DNA of 64,000 nt, from NCBI GenBank assembly GCA_032358255.1, contig JAULBX010028714.1, forward strand, positions 62,001 to 126,000, written 5' to 3'. This document shows positions 13,600 through 24,664 of this stretch, one piece after another. Both the position numbers and the translations under genes were made by a program. Source of the stretch: Heterotrichella gracilis. Lineage: Eukaryota; Sar; Xanthophyceae; Tribonematales; Xanthonemataceae. Below the pieces are notes generated by a model, which did not search any database, was not told the origin of the DNA, and saw nothing but the letters and a program-made list of their open reading frames with translations. Each line of letters opens with the position of its first letter. The stretch's first letter is position 1.

Positions 13600-15016
13600 G
13601 CTTAATCAAAGCACGAGTAGCCTTTCCAGCCACAAACATAGCCTCGCCTTGCAATCCACCGCCACCGACCACGCACCTATACAACCAGCTACGCCTGCGG
13701 GGGGTACTGACACAGAGGGTGGCGGTGGTGAGGTGGTGGGGATCGTGATTGTGGACCATGGCTCCCGGAGGAAGGAGTCGAACGAGATGCTGGACCAGTT
13801 TGTGGATTTGTACAGGTGATGGGTTTTAGGGTTTTAGGGTTTGTGGATTGCCACCTGCGACGCACCCTGCCTTGATGAGTCACCTGTGCACCCCCACGCA
13901 CCCCACGCACCCTGCCTTGATGACTCATGGCTAGATCCGTCAGGTATGGCGGCAACAATCCACACTGGTTATCCAGAGGGTTCTCAGCATCTTCACCATC
14001 ACCATCAAAATGCAGCCCAGAACAAAAATAATGGTCTAAAGTGATTGGCATGTATATGGGCATGTAATTGGCATGTAATAGTGTAGTTGATTACACCTGC
14101 AGGTCCACCACTGGTCGATCCATTGTGGAGCCGGCTCACATGGAGATTGCTGAGCCCAGCATCCCCCATGCCATCCTGCGCTGCGTGGAGCAAGGCGCCA
14201 GCCGGGTCATTGTGGCGCCATACTTTCTGTCAAGGTAGGAGGTGGACTGAGAATGATGGAACACGACATGCTTGAAACTAGGGTTGGCACTGCGTAATTG
14301 TTTGGGTTTAGGGTTCCATCGCAACATATGGTGCAATTACATAATCCCCCATGCCATTTTGCGCTGCGCTGAGCCAGTTGTGGATCATTGTGGCGCCGTA
14401 CTTTCTGTCTAGGTCTGTGTCTAGGTGGGGGATGGCAGCTCATGGGAACGATGCGACACTTCTCAAAGGCGCTGTGCACTCCCTTGTGTCCCAGGGGCCG
14501 CCACATCCAGCAGGACATCCCCGCGATTGTGTCTGAGGCTGCTGCTGGCTTGCCCTCACACGTGCACTGCGTCATTGCCGAGCCAATAGGTGCGCGCCAC
14601 CTGGCAGACCCTTGTGCAGGGTGCCGTTGCAGAACCAATGTGCATCGCTGGCAGGCCCATGTGCAGCCCGCTGTTGTAGGGTGTTGGGTACAGGCCATGG
14701 GTGGCCAGGATTTGGTTGTATGAGCGAGACTTGGGCAGCGCGGCGTTACATGAGTGGGGCCGTGCCACCTCGCAGATCCATGTGCATCGCATCATAATAT
14801 GGCCACTTGTTTGTGGTGCATTCAGTGTGCATTGGTTCGCTCTAAGAACGATAAGGCATGTGCCAATGCTCACTTTGAGTGCTTGTGATTGTAATTCCAC
14901 GCGCAAGTCAGTAAGTCAGCCTTGGCCTTGCAGGAATTGACCCCCTCATGGCCCAGCTCATTGACAACAGGGTGGCAGCGGCTGGTGGTCAGGTGCAGGA
15001 GGGGGCCCAGCAATGA
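13600..15016 (+). CDS. SIRB: Sirohydrochlorin ferrochelatase (SirB/CbiX-type), start exon unresolved
   Basis: Last step of siroheme synthesis: iron insertion into sirohydrochlorin, a plastid reaction in plants. Siroheme serves nitrite and sulfite reductases. Exons 13600-13815, 14103-14234, 14495-14589 and 14934-15016 join in phase. Family motifs: VGIVIVDHGSRRKESN (metal-binding His), EPAHMEIAEPSIPHA (second His), RVIVAPYFLSRGRH, and AEPIGIDPLMAQLI. It has the short, single-domain form. Residues before VVGIVIVDHG are Ser/Thr/Ala/Pro-rich, like the end of a transit peptide. No ATG lies in that exon, so an upstream exon (phase 2 at 13600) must carry the start; I could not fix it. The protein ends soon after DNRVAAAGGQ, without the C-terminal Cys motif that binds an Fe-S cluster in Arabidopsis SirB. 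A decayed copy of exon 2 lies in the next intron. Confidence 0.9.
13860..13926 (+). repeat. Short direct repeat in SirB intron
   Basis: A 22-nt unit beginning ACGCACCCTGCCTTGATGA occurs at about 13860 and again at about 13905, one mismatch apart. Confidence 0.7.
14344..14413 (+). repeat. Decayed copy of SirB exon 2 end
   Basis: Closely resembles 14159-14236, the last part of exon 2 including the donor. The copy has a deletion and premature stops, and lies in the intron directly downstream of its parent. Confidence 0.8.
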
Positions 15017-16680
15017 CACAAACACACCCGCAGCAAGGCAGTGTATGTATACAACAGCAATGACATCCGCGTGTACAGCAATGAAATAGAAAAGAAGACA
15101 GCGCACAACGCGGGGTGAGGGGGCACAAGCGCAATCCAAAAAGACTCACACCAGGGCACCAGCAGCAATGGCACTTATATTTGCAGGAGGCAGCTATGTG
15201 GTACATTACGGTGGTGTGCCTGGGGCAGCAACAGCCATGCGATACAGGCAGAGTGCGCTACAAGGCCTGCTGTATGTAGCAAAGGCCCCCACCATGTACG
15301 CTGTGCAGACTGCCTGATTTTTCTTTGCAGGGCATCAAAGAGCGCGCAGCTGGGCTATATGTTAGGTTGCTATAGCCATGTCGGAATATGTTGTAGCTTT
15401 ATATCTATAGCTTATGAATAGAGCCAGAAGCAGTTTTCAAGACTGATCAGTATTAATGCATTATTAGGATTGGTACAGGCTTGGTAACGTTGCCGGGCAG
15501 TGCATCGGGTTTCTGTCAGGGTTGGAATTGTATAGGGGGGTTGGGATTTTGCATCCGGATGTGATGGTGAATGCAGTGTCGACCTATGGCTATTTTGTTG
15601 GTGAGTTTTTGTGCAATGTCACCATGCCGCAAGCAGACCTTCCTGTTGATGTGGAACAGTGGGTTTTGGCAGCCTCTCCAGTATTGGACAAGCTTGCGTC
15701 AGCCCTGAGGGTCATTACATAGTTGGCAGGCACTGGAAGGGACAGGGTGCGTTTTTTCAAGGCATTGCAGTAACTCTGTTTAATATCACATTGTCGCCTG
15801 TGCAGCAAATGAATTGTGCGACAGCGAGGTGAAGGGTGTAACTTCACTGAATAACATTGCCAGTCAGGCTGTTGCTCTCGAACTGCAGCATACTGAATTT
15901 TCACACTTTCCTTCGTGGACCTTGTTCCCATTGGCTATATGATGCCATGACGACTGTTGACCCAATGGCATCACGCTCACAGAGTGAGCAACAACAAGGA
16001 TGGATCACACCACCTAGTGGATTACTCATAAAGTGCGTAATACTATTGTATATCCATCCTCCCGACATCGATCATAAATCCAATCATCAGTGGCCAGGTG
16101 CGGCACACCCATGGAACCTCCGATGCAAGGATCGGATCGGATTCCGCAACGCCAATGGTGACAGACAGGCCTGCCTGTGATCCGGCCAAAGCTTTTCTAA
16201 AAGGCTTTAAACCGCGTTCGTCCTTTCAGCAGAGTGTTGTCAACACATCTCGACGTTACCGTGGAACGCGCTTAAGGGTTACTAACTAGGCTAGACGACA
16301 GGCAACTCTGTGAATTTCAAACTAGTGATTCACTACCAACACACTGTTTCCGACTTGAAGGGCTTGAAGGGCCTTGCAGTGCGACAAATGGGTGACCCTT
16401 CCCAGGGCCTGCTTAAAATGCACCAGCAATTAACCAGTTCTCAGCCCATGTGGCCAGCTATTTTGTCAAGCAATTCCCAGTGGCCATCAATTGACCTTGC
16501 AACCGGATTGCTGAAATATGCTGTACAGATATTTGATACGACCTGCTTGTTTCAATCGAGGGCCAGCTATTCGACAGTGTACCTGTGGTTATTCCTATTC
16601 ACACCGCTGGCGTTGGTTGTCTTTTCTTGTCTTTTTTGCCGGAAGGCGGACCCCATTGTGACAGCACATGTCGAAGCTGA
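15017..16680. other. Region without a firm gene; possible small exon at 15558-15722
   Basis: An ATG frame at 15558-15722 (MVNAVSTYGYFVGEFL and onward, ending at TAG) looks protein-like but matches no family I know. Another open frame at 16310-16918 starts at GTG and contains a hydrophobic run (VYLWLFLFTPLALVVFSCLF), which could be a membrane segment of the gene that follows. Neither is supported enough to call. Confidence 0.3.
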
Positions 16681-17870
16681 AGGACCTCGGGTTTCTGGCC
16701 TTGGCAGTCAGCAACCACAGCCAGCCAATGGTCATGCTCAGCGACTGCAAGCATCACTGCAGGAGGCCATGCAGGGTATGGCAAGCCTGCGTTCAGCCCA
16801 CAGCAGGAAGAGGTCATCCAGGACCTTGCAAGCAGGCTGCCGATGGCGCCACCTGGTCCAGTTGTGCCTACCAGGTAAGGGCGGGGGGTCACGCTGTGTA
16901 GGGTCTCGCCTAGTCTAGGAGCTCTAAGAGCAGCGATGGTCAGCTGCAGTCAAAATCAGTGAGTGCACCATCCAAACTAAACCCAATTCCGGGGGGGCTC
17001 AAAAAATTAACATCATTGAATGGGAGGAATTGTCCGCCATGAGTGCGCCCCTTGTGAGGCAGGACGTATTGTGCTTATGTGGATTGAAAAAACCTTAGGG
17101 TTTTGTTGACAGCATGGGTTTTATCATAGAATGCTTATACAAACCAACCCCGTACAAGGCATGACACCGCCTATCCCATGCCATCAGTGATGGCATCTTG
17201 TTGCAACACTTGGTGCATGGCAGGCACATGCTTTGCACCAATACATAACCCATGCAATACATGCATGCCCTGGCATATTAATGATTGATGGGTTTAGTAC
17301 CTTCTGAGCAGTGGTTACTGTTGCTCTTGCAGGCCGGCTGCTGTGGTTACTTCAACCACCTTGACTGCTGAACTTCCGGCAGAGGCAGGGCCCAGCGTTT
17401 CCAGTGGCGAGGAGGGTGATTTTGACGCCGCCAGGGAATCGGATTCAGACCTGGACGATGGAGAAGTGGCATTGGCGTCCTTGGTAGAGCACCTTGAGCG
17501 CAGGATCCCCAGCAATGCCACTGGTCCCAGGGATGTTGGCAACTGCATGGAGCCCCCAGAAGGGTGTCTGGATCCCGACGGAAAGATGCAGTGGTTTGCA
17601 GATGGGCAAGTGGGCAATAATTTTGGAAAACACCGGGGCAAGACTTTGCAGCAGCTGGCAGCTCTGGGGCCGCTTGGCGACCGCGATTACCTCAAGTGGC
17701 TTGTGAGCCACTACCGCCAGAAAGGGTGCCAGTCATCAGCAAATGTTGTTTGGCTTGCTGCCCTGATGGCGCTGGAGGGCAGGTTCCCCACAAAGCCTGC
17801 AGGCAGCAGCTGGCCAGTGTGGGCGAGCACAGTGGCTGCAAGCGCGCCAGCGGCAGCGGCCATGGAGTGA
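16681..17870 (+). CDS. Protein with an ExoX C-terminal-like motif (5' end uncertain)
   Basis: Two exons are supported: one ending at 16874 (frame QQEEVIQDLASRLP, donor GTAAGG) and 17333-17870, joined in phase 2 after a CAG acceptor. The second exon starts acidic (SSGEEGDFDAARESDSDLDD), then has NNFGKHRGKTLQQLAALG and DRDYLKWLVSHYRQK. The pattern FGKhrGKtL...dYLkWL is that of the small domain at the C-terminus of exodeoxyribonuclease X-like proteins, found in many contexts as a probable nucleic-acid-binding module. No nuclease domain is seen here. The first coding exon and start codon are not resolved; the upstream hydrophobic frame at 16310-16680 may or may not belong to it. The function of the whole protein is unknown. 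Confidence 0.5.
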
Positions 17871-19656
17871 TGGCAGGATGACCAGTGGAGGCCCGCTTAG
17901 CATGACATCATAGCAGGTGCACTATGCACTGTAAACAATATTGGTTCCTGCAGCAGGCGCTGCGCCCATCTCCCATATTCTGGAATGGCATCTACATTCA
18001 GGTTGCTTTTTGAGTCATCATGAATCATCAGCTAATGCGCCGCCATGTTTGAAGCCATGATAGAATAAACATTTTTTTTAAAATCTTTGTGTAGAGGTTT
18101 CTACTTATATGGGATGCATCCCGGCTATAACTACCTGAGATTTACAAATCCAGTCGCTGTACATGTGGAAGTCATGCTGCGCTAGTCGCTCTGCCAGTGC
18201 CAGTGCAAAGTACCCAGCTGCATGGTGCTTTTTGGTGGTAGATGTTGCTTGCCATGTCCATTCAAGTGGTGACCGCGTTGTGGTTGTGGGCCACAGAACC
18301 CTGGCCAAGTGAGTTGAAATTACAATTACAATATTTTGTTTTAATAAATTTATGATGCATTTTACTGGGTAGCTGTTGGAAAATGTTGTGTTGCAGGCAA
18401 TATCACATGTGCCAAAGGCTAACAAGAAGCACCTGCGTAAGCTAAGCAACATCTCTGAGCTTTTCAGGAGTGTGGATGGGCATTCCTGCTAGTGTGCATT
18501 TTGTGATATGTTTCCGCCTTCACATTGGCTGCCCATGCATATGCCGCCGTGCGTGTACAATATACAGTAAACCCTTTGCTATTGGGGTTATAGGGGTTGC
18601 TGGTTGACACCTCAAGAATGCCTGTAGTGTGGTTGCTGCACCTGGACAACAGGCAGGGATTTTATCTGCAGTAGGGTAAATACAACCCTAATCTAGGGTA
18701 ACTCTGGTCACAGGCTTGAGCTTGTGCATGTGCTTGTCTCAGCTTGTGTTGCCTTCATACGGATCTGCTATGAGATGTAGCAGTTGCGAACGTGTGCACT
18801 GCTGAAGGATGTCAGTCACAGGTGCAGCGCAAGCTATCCAACACCACATCGGCCTTCATCAGTTGGGATGGAAAGTCGTGCTTGGTGTTTTGCCCATTCC
18901 ATAGGCACCAGAAGCAGACTAGCACTTGCAGGCACCACTAGTAATGTACTGCTTGCTTTCTCAATATTCTATGGTGGCCCACTTGCTTATAGGTGCATCT
19001 GGGGGTGGTTTAGCACCAAACGCCAAAGGATTAGCAAACGCCCTTGTCCCCGTTTCGTTGACAAAACTTCACCACCTCCCTTTGACCTTGTATAACCTGA
19101 CCGCTTGAAGCAATCAGCAGTATATCTAGGTAGTGTAATTGGCAGAGTTGACCCTCAGGAATTCTTTACTGTTTGCGACACTAAGAGCACGTTGCGCGTC
19201 AAGCTCGGCAACTCTGACATTTCCGGAACCGCAAACAGGCCTTGCGAGGTACAGGGCTAGCTTGCGTGCTTTACTGAGGACGCAACCTGTTAAGTGCCGT
19301 AACAAAATACTTGAACCCGCTATGCCTAAGTCGTAGCAGGTGCGATTGCAAACTTAGAAGTTGGGACACAATGCATGCATGCATATTGCAGTTTTGTGTT
19401 GAACAATTCTTGCAACTAATATAGTATCACATGTCGTTTCTTCCTCGTAAAATTGGTTTCCCGCGTTGCATCTTCCACGCTAGTTCAACTGCGCATATGC
19501 CCCCAGTATACTTGGCAAACTCCAGTGCGATGCAGTGCCGCATCCCTAAACCCTAAACCCTACACCCCCTCATTCTCCCTCTTCCTCACCACAGAGAGCG
19601 CACCAAGGCGCTCTCCACCGGACCCCCACCCCATTGCACCGTCTCCCTCCTTTCCA
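17871..19656. other. Region without a recognisable gene; upstream flank of bZIP-2
   Basis: Open frames here (for example 18105-18452 on minus and 18784-19095 on plus) show no domain and poor composition. A short telomere-like array of CCCTAAA units lies at 19544-19562, about 95 bp before the bZIP-2 start. ATGCATGC sequence lies near 19371. Confidence 0.4.
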
Positions 19657-22600
19657 ATGTTCGACGGGCTCGACCCCGTTGACCCCGAGCTTGAAAACTT
19701 CTTGCTGGACGTGTTCAGTGGGGATCCAGCAGCACAGGCACTTGGGGACTTCAGCTTTGGTTTGGGCAGCCAAGAAATTTTCCCACGGCTGGGCGCATCA
19801 GACAGCAATCCCTTGCTGCTACCCCTACTTGGTGAAAACTCGGTTGGGAACTCTGTCCCACTGCCCATGGAGGATGAGACTGGCCCGACCACAAGTTTTG
19901 ACGGGGCCTCATCTTCACGGGTAAACCCTCCTCAGAGCTCCAGCCAACCCAGCGCAGGGTATGGGGCACACCTCCCAGCGCGCGGCTCGCCCAGCGAGGC
20001 GTCAAACCCCAGCGAAAACCCTACCACAAACCCTACCACCGTGGCAGCTAAGGGGGGAACCACCAGGGCGAGAAAAGCAGGAGGCGGCAAGGGGGCAGGT
20101 GGCGGTGATGGTAGAGAGCAGCAGGGGGGAAATGCGGCAAGACCGCCTGATGGTAGGGCATCGCCGTGCAAGGCGCCGGTGCCGAAGGTGGTAAAGAAGA
20201 AAACGAAAACCCCCGAGAAAAACCGCGAGGCCCAGCTGAGGTTTAGGCAGCGGCGCAAGGTGGGGCACCAGTGCACGCCTTAAGGAAGGTGCATCTCTTG
20301 ACGATTTTTCCTCATGTGGGATTGGCTGCATCTGAGAGTGTGAGTTCAGTAGGTTGTGCACACGTCCTGACACGCCCTGCTGTTGCGCTGGGGTTTGCAG
20401 CGGCCAGCATGATGCATCACGTCATTTTATTTGATTGTTTTAGTTTGGTTTAGAACATCCATTTTCACCCTGCACATCACAATGGGGTAAGGGTTACCTG
20501 ACCTGTTCCCATGCATCTGCAGGAAAAGGAGCAGGCGCTGAGTAGCCAGGTGGATGACCTCGCCCGCCAGCTGGCAGAGCTGAGGACCGAAAACCACAAC
20601 CTCACCCTAGCAGCCACCACCATGCAGAAGTCCATGCAGGTCAGGGGGTATGGCGAGTTCATACTGCGCAGCCTGGCGGAGGGGAGGCTGGTGGAGGTGC
20701 AGGTGGGTGGGTGGGGAGGGTGGATAGGGGTTGTAGCGGGAACTTGGAGTGACAGTTGAGGGGAGAATAGAAAGGGGCGTCGTACATGTTGTTAGGTAGG
20801 AGCATACGCCGCCATCACTGGCCATGTGCCGTGGGGGGATGGGGGGATTGTGTTTTTGGGGAGTGTGGGTGGTGTGTTAGTTATATGAGCGGTGGGATAT
20901 GGTGATAAGTGGGGGGATTGGTGATGTGCATGTCACCCCTTAGCCCTGCCACTTGAACCTCTGCATGGAGAACCAGAGCACTTCCTCGTGATTCCTGAAT
21001 CATGTGCCCTAACAATGCATGGAGAACCCTAGCACTGCATCAGAAACCGTAGCATTGCACTTCGGTCTTCCTCCCCCAAGCACCACCATACACCCAACCT
21101 ACCTCCCCTGCAGGACGACGCCCCCCTTCCCCAACAGATCACCCCACCATCCCCACCCACAGCTGCACCCGGACCCCCCTCTGGGCCCCCGTCCGGCCCC
21201 CCATCGTTCCCCCCTGCCCGCATCACCCGCAGCCTGCGCCGGGCACTGAGCGGCCCCGACCCCGCCACCATGGTACCTGAGGTCATGGCTGCGCACTGGA
21301 GGGGGGTGGTGGAGCGGCTTGCACTGAAGCTGATGGAGGTGGAGGGCAGGGGTGAGTGCAGGGGAAATCTACCTTAAAGTCATTACCCTAGGGTAGGGTT
21401 TTGATCAGAGGGGCGTGTTGGTTTGGGAGTGTCGTACCTGCCAGATCTGCCACCTTGCGTCTGCATCGTGGGGCTGTGTTGGCAACGTTGACAACCAACT
21501 ACATGTTACCAACACATGGCAGTCAGGAGATTTGGACTGTCCCATGCTAGTCCAGCAATGCTCAGCGCGATCTTGCTGTGGAAGGAGGATTGTTGCATTG
21601 TTTGGCATAATGACACAGCTCCTGACAGTAGCACATCCCCCCTGTTGGTTCTACATTGCCATTTGCGCCATCCTGTGCATTCCATCGAGTTGCTGCACCT
21701 AGGTATTCCACGCGTGGCATGACATTCTGTGTGCCCATGCAGAGCCAACTGCTGCTGACAACCGCGAGGTTGAGGCCATCACAGAAGGGGTGGTACGTTA
21801 CTGTATAGGAACATGCCCACATTGGTGATGGGGGCATGTCCGCTGCATGGGCTCAGACTTCTTCTCAGTCTTCACATCGTTACCCTTCCCCATCCACCAG
21901 AATTTGTTGTCATTCTCAATGTTTTGCCTATCCCCTGGAGACCTCAACACCAACTCTCTATCTGGAGCCATCCCCAAAGTAATTTCACCTTCCCAAGTAA
22001 CTTCCCCACCCCCATTACTTTTCCCATCCCCACAGGACTTCAACACCGTGACCCTCATCTGGAGCCAGCCCCAGACCTACAACCGCTTCATGCTGCAGCT
22101 GGGCAAGGGGGATGGTGGGGTTGGGCCGTCAGCGGAGGAGGGGAGGCCGGGTGGCGGCGGGGCAGGTAGGGATGGCCCTGGCGTTGACAAGTGGCGCCAC
22201 GTGCTGCACATGGCGTGCCTCACAGGAGAGCAAAAGGAGGAGATTCTGGTCATGAGGTGGGGAGGAAATGTTGTCAAGTGGCATCGCATGTGCAAACGCA
22301 CCATCGCACACGTCACACTGCAAGTCTATGATTGAGGCTGAGTGAAATCCCTGCACATGATAACCCTACTTGCTTTTTTGCAATGCTGGACCATGCCGGC
22401 AGCAAACCTTTTTTATCAGAAAGCGTACATACGCGTGGCATCCTCTTTCAGGGTTGGCATCTCCTGTCATATATACAGACGCTCATTGCTTCAACCCCCA
22501 AAGTTGGACCACGCACTTCCCTACATGTAGTTTCTTAATGGATCCCCATCATGGCGTCAGGATGTGCATTGCACCTGCTCACTAGTTTTTTCCACCGAAC

Positions 22601-23039
22601 AACCTATCCTATACCCTAAACCCTAAACTTTTCTCCACCCTGTTGCTCCAGGGAGGCGTACATGCGCGAGATGCGCGGCATCCTGTTGCAGCGGCGGCAG
22701 CTCCTGTCAGACATACAGACCCTCCTCCTCCCCTGCAACACCACCACAGCCACACCCCCTCCACCCGCCCCCCCACCCCCCACCGCCCACCCGCCCAACC
22801 AGCCAGAGACCCCACCGGACCCCCTCCAGTGCAAGCTACAGCCCCTTGTGGCCTTCAGGGACAACTATTTCAGGGAGAACATGGCGGGGAGGAGCTTCTT
22901 CGGTGCGATGCAGAAGTTTGTGCTCACCCCTTGGCAGCGCGCGCGCATCATGGTGCATTCCTACCCCTCCTATCCCGACATACTGGCCATGTGCCAGCTG
23001 GTCGCGGAGGAGCGGGTGGGGAGGATCATCAATGTGTGA
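19657..23039 (+). CDS. bZIP transcription factor (bZIP-2)
   Basis: Nuclear DNA-binding factor. Exons 19657-20259, 20523-20639, 21114-21351, 21743-21792, 22036-22256 and 22652-23039 give about 538 residues, with phases identical to bZIP-1 (0,0,1,0,2). The N-terminus is acidic (MFDGLDPVDPELENFLLDVF), a plausible activation region. Exon 1 ends in the basic region NREAQLRFRQRRK with canonical Asn; the first zipper Leu lies exactly at the N-x7-R-x9-L spacing, and exon 2 carries further heptads (LSSQVDD, LARQLAE, LRTENHN). A shared C-terminal region follows: HWRGVVERLALKLMEVEG, then YMREMRGILLQRRQLLSDIQ, a Pro/Thr linker, and a last block AERVGRIIN-like (EERVGRIINV). The Asn and zipper spacing are canonical, unlike bZIP-1. 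The subfamily is not recognised. Confidence 0.9.
22417..22500 (+). repeat. Decayed copy of bZIP-2 last-exon start
   Basis: Resembles 22650-22735 (GGCGTACATGCGCGAGATG and following). It lies in the intron directly upstream and is frame-broken. Confidence 0.7.
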
Positions 23040-23334
23040 GGAGGGGAGTGGGAGGAACGATCTTCAAAGGGGTGGGCAACACCATGTGGCAGAGGAGGGG
23101 GTGGCGAGGGTTGTGATCATGACAGATAGAGGAGGGAAGGGGTTTACATTGATGTGACTTACAGGGTGTACAAGGCATGCCAGATTACCACTGGTTTAGC
23201 CTCGAGTGTTACTAATCAGACGGCGTGCCATGAAATATTGTTATCCACAGTGTTAATTGGGTCACCGCAGGTTTTGAACAGTCACTTTCATTAGTGATAC
23301 AAAAGCACGGTTGATACAGCCTAGTGTCCTCAAG

Positions 23335-23445
23335 CCATCGAACATCCGGATGTCGCGTGAACAGCCCAGCTGCCTCCATAAGTGACTTGAAATTATGCAT
23401 GCATTTACTAAAACCCTTAATATCCTATTAGGGTTTAGGGTTCAG
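23335..23445 (+). repeat. Copy 1 of a dispersed repeat ending in an inverted telomere-like motif
   Basis: Shares the string CATCCGGATGTCGCGTGA, an AGCCCAGCTGCCTC-like block, ATGCATGCA and an ACCCTTAAT...ATTAGGGTT inverted end with two stretches near 30730 and 30893. Confidence 0.65.
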
Positions 23446-23449
23446 AAGT

Positions 23450-23476
23450 ATGCATGCATGCATGCATGCATGCATT
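23450..23476. repeat. (ATGC)n microsatellite
   Basis: Uninterrupted TGCA/ATGC tandem of about 27 bp. It is self-complementary and may form cruciforms. Confidence 0.9.
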
Positions 23477-24664
23477 GCAATGGCGTAACTTGCCAGTCAC
23501 TTTACATAGTGTGAGACGTGGGAGTGTGCTCAGGCTCGCACTTCCATGTCTTTGGCAGCAACTTTTAAGCAAAACATCTGGTGTCTGGGTACCTAGTCGT
23601 AGGCAGTGAAAGCCAGGCATGGAGGTCCAGTGAGTCACTGTGAGTCACCCTGAGCTCCGAAAGCTATTACAGCCCAAACTCGTGGACCGTGCTTGATGCT
23701 CGTATAACCATATACCCATATGCGTTTACAGCCTACCAGCGCAAGATCACGGCTTATCGTCGCGGCAAACTGCTGCCAACAGTGTGGGTCTGCTTGGCTA
23801 GTTTCATGGGTGCAGTTTTAAGATGAGTCAACCACCCACCAAACGGGTTTGTTGCACATAACAACCTCCACAAATACTTTTCCAGCAGCACAAACTACGA
23901 CAAAGAGTAGTACTTGAGGTTCGACGCCACGCACATGGCGAGCATGACTATCAGTGTGCTGTGTACTGCAAGCCTGGCTTGGCGCCAGCACCCAGCTAGT
24001 GGCAGCAGCCGTGGGTGGAAGCAGCCGTGTACAAAGGTATGTTCCAGTCGAAGCCAACGCTATTGTGGTGCTTATACTAAAGTTTATTTGCAAGAAAATG
24101 TATCTACAACACAAGCACTGAGGCGCACTGAGGCGCACTGAGGAGGACGGCTTGTGCCCAGAACCGAGGCTTGGGCTGGGGGTACCTGTATTGGTTCGAC
24201 CTGCAAGACTAGCTTAGGCTGACATCGAGCACAAAACTCCATGACTTTCATCTTTCACGCAGTTGTTGTATTGAAAGTGACTAAAGGTGTGTCACTCACC
24301 CCACTCACTGCCTGCCACCCCCTCACATGTAGGTGGGCTCCCTGCACTGGACGCCACAGCGCCCTGGTGGGGTACTGCCACGGTCCCAGTCTCACACCCA
24401 AAGTAAGCTCGCATACCACAAATAGCTGGGTGCAGAGTTCCGTGCTTCCCGAGTACCCTGTGTCATTGTCACGGCTCTGGCCTTCTGGGCCGCAGCTGGT
24501 AGGACCATCCACCTAGTGCTAGTCCACCACTCCCTGCCCATACGAGTAGAACACTAAAATGGGGCACTGGTAGTTACAGCACACGTTGCAGGTAGTAAGG
24601 TAATGGGTGCCGCTCAGGTCTTCAGCGGCCGAGTCACACCACGATCACTGCAACGTCGTGCTTC

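Larger units (their letters stand above)
23040..24664. other. Gene-poor stretch with dispersed repeats
   Basis: No convincing ORF. It contains one copy of the dispersed element described at 30730-30989 (here about 23335-23445) and a run of ATGC units at 23450-23476. A possible exon-like piece at 24333-24402 is bounded by TAG and GTAAGC but has no match. Confidence 0.4.

Noticed and set aside
18105-18452. Minus-strand ORF of 115 codons
   Set aside because: No domain, unusual composition for this genome's exons, and no splice support.
23450-23476. CRISPR-like or other regular spaced repeats
   Set aside because: The ATGC and CCCTAAA runs are simple tandem or scattered motifs without spacers, in a eukaryotic context.
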